A DNA stretch of 64,000 nt from positions 7,102,243 through 7,166,242 of the forward strand of contig CAKAKS010000066.1 in NCBI GenBank assembly GCA_916700875.1, in the 5' to 3' direction. The position numbers and the translations under genes were made by a program. Origin of the DNA: Sebastes aleutianus (lineage: Eukaryota; Chordata; Actinopteri; Perciformes; Sebastidae). The notes under the pieces were generated by a model that was given only the letters and a program-made list of their open reading frames with translations, did no database searches and had not been told where the DNA came from. Positions within the stretch are counted from its first letter, which is position 1. The number at the start of each line of letters is the position of its first letter. Positions 59,201 to 64,000 of the stretch are shown here, one piece after another.

Positions 59201-62200
59201 GCAGCACATCTCCTGCTGCTGCTGTTCGTTCCCTTTCCTCCCTCATCAGGAGCTCAGCTACCAGATCAGGGTCAAGCCAAGGATGCCCCCATAGCCACCA
59301 ACGGCCAGCCGTTCCCATGGGACAGCATGAGACTTCCTAAAACCATCTCCCCCGTCCACTATGACCTGACCATCCACCCCAACCTGACCACCCTCGACTT
59401 CACCGGAGTCGTTCGTATCCAGCTGGACGTGCACGAAGACACCAGCAGCATCATCCTCCACTCCAAGCAGCTGCAGATATCCAACGTGTGGCTCCTTATA
59501 CCTGAAGGTTTGAAGCCTCTCCGGGTGTTGGAGTATCCTCGTTTCGATGAGATCGCTCTGCTGTCAGACTCGGTGCTGACCAAGGGTAGGAGGTATGAAG
59601 TTCAGATGGAGTTCGCTGCCATCCTTTCTGACAGCTTCAGTGGTTTCTACAAGAGCACCTACCGCACCAGCAGTGGAGAAGACCGGTAATAACCTCTTCT
59701 TTGAAAGTAGCTGTATGTAGCATTTTAACATCATCGAATCAGCAACACATTAACACCTGAATTGGATGAAAGCCCTGTGCTTGTTGTTCCCCCTGGGAAT
59801 GAGAACGAGCTGAGTGGACATAAAATTGGTGGCCTGATGTGGTGATGTTGTTTGTCCAGACAAATATGCAACTGGAAACACAGGGGTCGATAGGAAATGT
59901 AGTCTTAATTTTGAGAAACAGCACTACCCCCAATATCACAAGTATGAGACAGAGGCCAACAGTAATGTTAACTAGAAAATTTCGCAAGAAATTTTGAACA
60001 GTGTGCCTGGTGCTGGGGGGGAGTCTGAGGACGATAGTGAGATTATAAGAAGGGGGATGATAGGCCCAATAAAGTCCGAAGTCTCGTGACCTGTTTAAAC
60101 TTTTAATCATTTTTCACTCTAGCGATGATGTCACACACTCTAGCCCTTAACGACCCATGCAATACACACCCATTATAAAATCTGAAACGGTCTGAAAATT
60201 TCACAAAACGTAAACTGCGATTTCGTGAAAACCGTGCCAGCTATCAAAAAATGTCCATTTGGCCAAATAAAGTCCCAAGTCTCGTGACCCGTTTAAACTT
60301 TTAATCACGTTTCTACGTTAAAGTATGGCGACTCTGTATGGCCCCAAAGAGGAGTGCTTTTGAGCACTCTTCACGTCGATTTTCAATGCATTCCTATGGA
60401 GCAAATAATCGCGCTATTGTGCGATTTTTTCGGAAACCGCTGCGCGAATCTCTTAGTCAGGCCATAGCACACGATTCCCGATCATTCCGCACGTTTTGAT
60501 GTATTTTTTATACATGTGCTGGCAACGCTGCGGGACAAGTAGCGTGCCAAAGTTTTAGGCGGAAGATGAAGAATATTAAGATTAAGCCCGCAGGATAATA
60601 GACCAGTGTGCTTTGCACAAGGCTTTGCCTTGTGCTTCTAGGCACACTGGAATAAACGCGTCGAATAATAGACCAGTGTGCCTAGAAGCACAAGGCTTAG
60701 CCTTGTGCTTCTAGGCACACTGGAATGATGGTGTCATTTGTTTACAAGTGCAACAACTTTGTCAATGATAAATTGATTCTGAAAATGCTACATATAGCAG
60801 CTTTAATTATCCTTTTAATCTACTCACAGCATGCTCTGTTAAACATAATATAACCTCTATTTCACCATTATTTATTTGCATTATTAGGGTTCTGGCTTGC
60901 ACGCAGTTTGAAGCCACCTTTGCTCGAGGAGCTTTCCCCTGTTTCGATGAGCCCGCCTTCAAAGCCAACTTCACCATACGGATTATACGAGAGCCACGCC
61001 ACATCGCCATATCCAACATGCCCAAGGTACACATGAATGCAGCTATATCAGTTTACTGGTTGACAAAAATCAAGTTCTGCCTTCATCTTTGCTGTGAAAC
61101 TTTAATAATAAGATGCACTACACAGTGAAAAGCATTACGATTTTTAAAAAGGTACTTATTCACCGTACTCTGTCTCTCTCCTTTCTTTTCTCCATTTCTA
61201 TCACTACACACCTGTGTTTCTCAGGTAAAAACTGTGGATTTGCCGGGCGGTTTGCTGGAGGATCACTTCGACACGTCTGTGAAAATGAGCACTTACCTGG
61301 TGGCCTACATTGTGTCTGACTTCCTGTCTGTGAGCAAGACCACCCGGCATGGTGTCAAGGTGAGGAGGACAACAGACGCCGGCCATGCCATCATTTAATT
61401 CTCTCACTCAGAGACTGTTTATTTACAGAGATATTTTTAACTTTTAAAAATGTGCAGTATTTTGAATCGACAGTATACATTTTAAATTGTTTTGTTTTGT
61501 TATTACCGTCAGATTTCAGTCTACGCTGTACCTGAGAAGATCGACCAGACGGCCTACGCGCTGGATGCTGCTGTCAAGCTGTTGGAGTTCTACAATGAAT
61601 ATTTTGATATTCCTTACCCACTCCCCAAACAGGGTGAGTAGAAATACATGTTATTATCTTATTATTAAGCCACTGGAGTCACAGTAGCTGCAGTATTTAC
61701 TTTGTAAAAATTGTTGTTATAGTTATTAATATTTGTGTTAGTACATTTTTCAGAGGAGTTGGACCAGCAGGTGATGTGAATGTCCCATATGTGTAGTTGT
61801 ACTTATGTGCTTGCTGTTGTACCCTGCAGACCTGGCTGCTATCCCTGACTTCCAGATGGGTGCGATGGAGAACTGGGGGCTGACCACCTACAGAGAGACG
61901 GGCCTCCTCTTCGACCCTGACAAGTCCTCAGTTTCAGACAAACTGGAAATCACCAAGGTCATCGCCCATGAGCTCGCACACCAGGTAGCTGGCCTGCATC
62001 GGTTTGAAAAATAACTAGTTGATGATCTTTGAAGTTACAAAGAAAAATTGCCTCGCTTTTATGAGGAGGTGATTGAAGTCAGAAGCTGCTGTCTCATGCT
62101 ACAAGCTGAGACTAAGATGCATTTGTATGTTAAATACTGGTTTTGCACCTGAAGCTCATACATGCTCTTCTTCCTGTCCAGTGGTTTGGGAACCTGGTGA

Positions 62201-64000
62201 CGATGGAGTGGTGGAATGACCTGTGGCTCAATGAGGGTTTCGCCAATTTCATGATGTTTATTACTCCGAGCATCACCTACCCGGAGCTGCAAGTGGTGAG
62301 AGCCGAGCACAGGGATCGGACCTGTATCTTACTTATGTTCAGAGCATACAAATCAGCAATTCAGTATCTTTCATAATCATATCTCCCTATTTCTGTCTCT
62401 TCAAGTTTAATTCAAAAAGAAATATATTAATGGTACAGTGGTATGAAAGTATAGTACAGTACATTAGCTGAATAACTCATCAGTCAAAGTAATCAGCTTT
62501 TTGTTAGATATGTCTACAGTATTTCTGGATTATTTTGACATTGCAATGTGTGTGCTTCACGTTGATGTTTTTTTAAAAATGTTTGTCCCAAGTCAGACCT
62601 GAACTACACTACCTCTTTCCTCTCTCTTTCTCCCAGGATAAATTCTTCTTGGAGATATGTTTCAAGGCCATGGAGGTCGACTCCCTCAGCTCCTCCCACC
62701 CCATCTCCACCCACGTGGAAAACCCCACGCAGATCCAGGAGATGTTCGATGACGTTTCGTACGACAAGGTCAGCCTCATTCTGTCAGAGGACCAACCGTT
62801 TGGTGCTGATGCTCTTGGATATTTGAACTGTGTGAACAATTATATGGGCATAAATCATAATTTGCGTGAATGAGTTATTCCCAACACTTAATCCAAACTG
62901 TGCAGTTGAAATATAACATTAAAATACAGGTAAAATAACATATAAAAGTACTTAATCACACAACAGGAAGTATTTGGATTGTTAATTTATGGCATGTCTG
63001 TTTTTTTTTATTTTTAGGGAGCATGTATTCTGAATATGCTGCGGGACTTCCTGACTCCTGAGGCTTTTGAGATTGGCATCATCCGATACCTGAAGCGCTA
63101 CAGCTACCAAAACACTGTCAACAGCCACCTGTGGGAGAGCCTAACTGATGTGAGTGATGTGTGTGTGTGAATGTGTGAGTATGGCTAAGTGATTGAGGGA
63201 TATACCACAATGTCTGGACTGCTGTCTTTTTTGCTTAGGAAGGTTTCTATCTGAGTGAAATGACCCGGAAGTATTTAAGTGGCAGTCATGATAAGAGCTG
63301 GTCGAATTCTCTAAATGCTAAGGAAAGGTGCTTCAATGCTTCCTTTCTTACCTCCTTTAGCATAGGATACACTGGACCAGCATTTACCAAAGGACAGGAT
63401 CCTACTTCTTAGGAGGTGTGATTTTATTTTGGACAGGAATCCTTAATTGAATGGTACAGAATCGAGTTTGTCACTGGACTCGTTTTCTATGTGTTAGAAA
63501 TAAAGTAAAGAATTCTCTTTCACATCTTTCCTTGACCTCATGACATTTTCCATGGAGGTCAAGGAAAAGTTCAGACAATCTGGACGAATTCTGCTCAAAG
63601 CGCAGCATCCAGTCTGGAGCCTCTGTAAGTTTTCAACAGTTTCAACAAAGCACTCTGACTGAGCAAACAGACTCTAGTTATTATAATTACATTGAGCTCC
63701 GCAAGCATAATTAATCAAAGTGGAATTTCACTCATGTCATTTTTATGGTTGCCTGCAGAAATCTTGTTTTCTGTTTCTTTCATACTATTTTACGTACATG
63801 ATACTTTGCTACACAAACTCCATATTTATGTATTTCCCAAATGTTTCGATATGTTTCTGTCACTGTTTATGATGTTAAATCATTTATTGTGTATTGAAAT
63901 GTGTGTGTGCATACGCAGAAACGGTACTCCGGTGATGAGCTGGATGTCAACGCCATCATGGACACCTGGACGCTGCAGGAGGGCTTCCCGCTGGTCACTG
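50691..64000 (+). CDS. erap1: endoplasmic reticulum aminopeptidase 1 (M1), 3' part beyond window
   Basis: Exons: start exon 50691-51181 or its duplicate 59195-59685, then 60888-61026, 61225-61359, 61513-61633, 61830-61984, 62182-62295, 62637-62768, 63018-63149 and 63919 to the edge. All phases agree; about 500 residues are present. ERAP1 is an ER-lumen zinc aminopeptidase that trims peptides for MHC class I. Visible motifs are GAMENWGL at 306-313 (N-terminal amine binding) and HELAH 342-346 with E365 (HEXXH-X18-E zinc site, split by the 61984/62182 intron). ERAP1 rather than ERAP2 is favoured by Q170 (TQFEAT; human ERAP1 Q181, ERAP2 Asp), DFQMGAMEN, DDVSYDKGACIL and AMEVDSL. The junction SLTD|KRYSGDEL lacks most of the mammalian loop that contains GFCSRSQ. 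Gly replaces Met in ARGAFPCFDEP. Only one start exon can be used per mRNA. Confidence 0.9.
51182..52019. other. noncoding spacer after distal erap1 exon
   Basis: Homology with the proximal copy ends at about 51260 (ACACATTAA). The following block to about 51400 recurs inverted at about 56980-57100. No gene is seen in the rest, which has TG-rich patches. Confidence 0.6.
52020..53160 (+). repeat. repeat segment copy 1 (direct)
   Basis: It begins with CA tracts and CTTACACAATCAGTGCACAC. It then holds GAAAGAAGTATTAAGA, the CAAAGCAGGCGTGACTTACA block, AACCATCCAGATAAAGAG and TTGGTTATTC, and ends GAAAAGAAGCTCCAAAGCTA. The same order recurs in 53165-55350 (direct, interrupted) and 57100-57830 (inverted). 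No coding signal. Confidence 0.75.
53165..55350 (+). repeat. repeat segment copy 2 (direct), split by an insertion
   Basis: Parts 53165-53419 and 54684-55350 together align with copy 1 and the inverted copy. A 1264-bp transposable element interrupts it. A pure CA tract of about 28 units lies at 53206-53261. Confidence 0.75.
53420..54683. mobile_element. non-autonomous PIF/Harbinger-like element, 1264 bp
   Basis: The ends AGCCTGGGGCACACTGCC and GGCAGTGTGCTCCAGGCT are inverted repeats that continue imperfectly for about 50 bp. They are flanked by TTA at 53417-53419 and 54684-54686. The uninterrupted site GTGACTTACACAACTGTC is present at about 52269 and inverted at about 57722. A 3-bp TTA duplication is typical of Harbinger elements. 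The interior has two copies of a block containing CAGGAAGTGTTGATTTAAA, a ~92-bp tandem repeat (54150-54460) and a GACGCGCGTCT-type array. No transposase. Confidence 0.8.
55355..55407. repeat. 25-bp perfect palindrome with 3-nt loop
   Basis: Arms 55355-55379 and 55383-55407, core ACAGTTATAGGAGGAGC, loop TTC. A third partial copy of the arm follows at about 55428-55449. It lies at the right edge of repeat segment copy 2. Confidence 0.85.
55450..56979. other. noncoding DNA between the inverted repeat arms
   Basis: Contains a ~70-bp direct duplication (ACAAATCGATAGAGGATCTC at about 55588 and 55658, each after a GTGACTCA/GTGAGTCA AP-1-like site). A stretch near 56200-56620 with a repeat-like composition also lies here. 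No gene recognised. Confidence 0.5.
57100..57830 (-). repeat. repeat segment copy 3 (inverted)
   Basis: Reverse complement of the right part of copies 1 and 2, from CATTTTGAAAC-type sequence to the CTTCTCCTAAAA block. It is not interrupted by the Harbinger-like element. It forms a large inverted repeat with 54684-55350 around a 1.75-kb centre. Confidence 0.8.
57834..58286. repeat. foldback at the left edge of proximal erap1 copy
   Basis: 57834-57940 is the reverse complement of 58178-58286 (AACTGCTGCTACGCAAACAA against its complement). The distal copy has only the second arm (48058-48170). The foldback replaces all but the last ~20 nt of the 5' noncoding exon. Confidence 0.8.
58395..58745. 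repeat. AT-rich dispersed repeat, proximal copy
   Basis: Duplicate of 48290-48610, with one extra AAAT unit in each of two runs and a few substitutions. Confidence 0.65.
59167..59685 (+). CDS. erap1: erap1 start-codon exon, proximal copy B
   Basis: Same acceptor, leader, ATG (59195), 163 codons plus two bases and donor as copy A. There are eight base differences in the coding part, six of them amino-acid changes: R to S, Q to K, H to D, L to M, N to I (removes the AANLSDSF sequon) and V to D (GEDR). Both versions are open. It is the nearest start exon to 60888, but its 5' exon is truncated by a foldback, so it may be poorly expressed or decaying. Confidence 0.75.
59702..60807. mobile_element. 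composite repeat in erap1 intron with related ends
   Basis: The left end GTAGCTGTATGTAGCATTTT and the right end AAAATGCTACATATAGCAGC are imperfect inverted repeats. The left end is also present after copy A (about 51216). The interior holds GGCCAAATAAAGTCC-type repeats and two palindromes at 60603-60723. A 123-codon minus-strand frame (59739-60110) with one hydrophobic stretch is not recognised. Exact limits and class are uncertain. Confidence 0.45.
60673..60723. repeat. 24-bp perfect palindrome, tandem with a shorter one
   Basis: Arms 60673-60696 and 60700-60723 (core CAGTGTGCCTAGAAGCACA) around a TTA loop. A related hairpin with a deletion in its left arm is at about 60603-60651, and both are preceded by AATAATAGACCAGTGTG. 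Confidence 0.8.
63150..63918. other. erap1: erap1 intron with repeat and possible relic exon
   Basis: No in-phase exon is found. One frame at about 63576-63625 reads SDNLDEFCSKRSIQSGAS before a GTAAGT donor, which recalls the mammalian ERAP1 loop, but no acceptor gives the right phase. An inverted repeat (CTTGACCTCATG and CATGGAGGTCAAG) lies at about 63533-63566. Confidence 0.4.

Noticed and set aside
59739..60110. 123-codon minus-strand frame with a hydrophobic segment (VGLCLILVILGVVLFLKI)
   Set aside because: It lies in a repeat-rich intron, has no similarity I can name and no splice or promoter context. Possibly a fragment of a repeat-encoded protein.
63576..63625. Candidate extra erap1 exon (DNLDEFCSKRS)
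   Set aside because: The neighbouring exons join in phase 0, and none of the nearby AG acceptors gives a length divisible by three in the required frame. Kept only as a finding to test.

Overview
The window is vertebrate nuclear DNA, almost certainly a percomorph (spiny-rayed) teleost. The genes have GT-AG introns and fish orthologue sequences. The repeats are typical of teleosts: hAT-type and TTAA-flanked MITEs, a Tc1 transposon, Rex/CR1-like and L1-like LINEs, a tRNA-derived SINE, long CA tracts, and a fish-specific C2H2 zinc-finger family. There is nothing prokaryotic and no CRISPR array. Exon boundaries below were set by hand from GT/AG sites, reading-frame continuity and remembered family sequences.

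Layout. (1) 1-6.9 kb: noncoding DNA with MITEs and simple repeats. (2) 6.9-17 kb, + strand: atosb (fam214b), three probable 5' noncoding exons and seven coding exons, 644 codons plus stop. (3) 17-20.4 kb: intergenic, between convergent genes. (4) 20.4-44.8 kb, - strand: naaladl1, complete, 19 coding exons in phase, 742 aa, all M28 metal ligands present. Its fourth intron (26988-42410, 15.4 kb) contains, on the opposite strand, three intact C2H2 zinc-finger genes plus several fragments of the same family and LINE/SINE debris. (5) 44.8-47.7 kb: head-to-head intergenic region. (6) 47.7-64 kb, + strand: 5' half of erap1 (endoplasmic reticulum aminopeptidase), running off the window end.

The most unusual region is the 5' end of erap1. 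The exon with the start codon, signal peptide and first ~163 residues is present twice in direct orientation (50663-51181 and 59167-59685), each with its own 5' intron and a usable splice donor in the same phase. Only one set of downstream exons (from 60888) follows. The distal copy keeps the apparent promoter-side exon and the conserved residues. The proximal copy begins in a foldback that replaces that side, and it carries six amino-acid changes, including loss of a conserved N-glycosylation sequon. A 1.6-kb Tc1 element sits in the distal copy, and the proximal copy preserves its exact empty TA site, so the duplication came before the insertion. Between the copies is a mosaic of a segment present three times (two direct, one inverted), split by a Harbinger-like element that again has empty sites next door.

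The genes are not an operon and share no pathway. Atosb is a transcription-related nuclear protein, NAALADL1 a membrane M28 exopeptidase, ERAP1 a luminal M1 aminopeptidase that trims MHC class I peptides, and the zinc-finger proteins are presumed DNA binders. The zinc-finger copies share a promoter module with an ETS-type site, a first exon, an acidic linker and a poly(A) signal, so they arose by tandem duplication inside the host intron.
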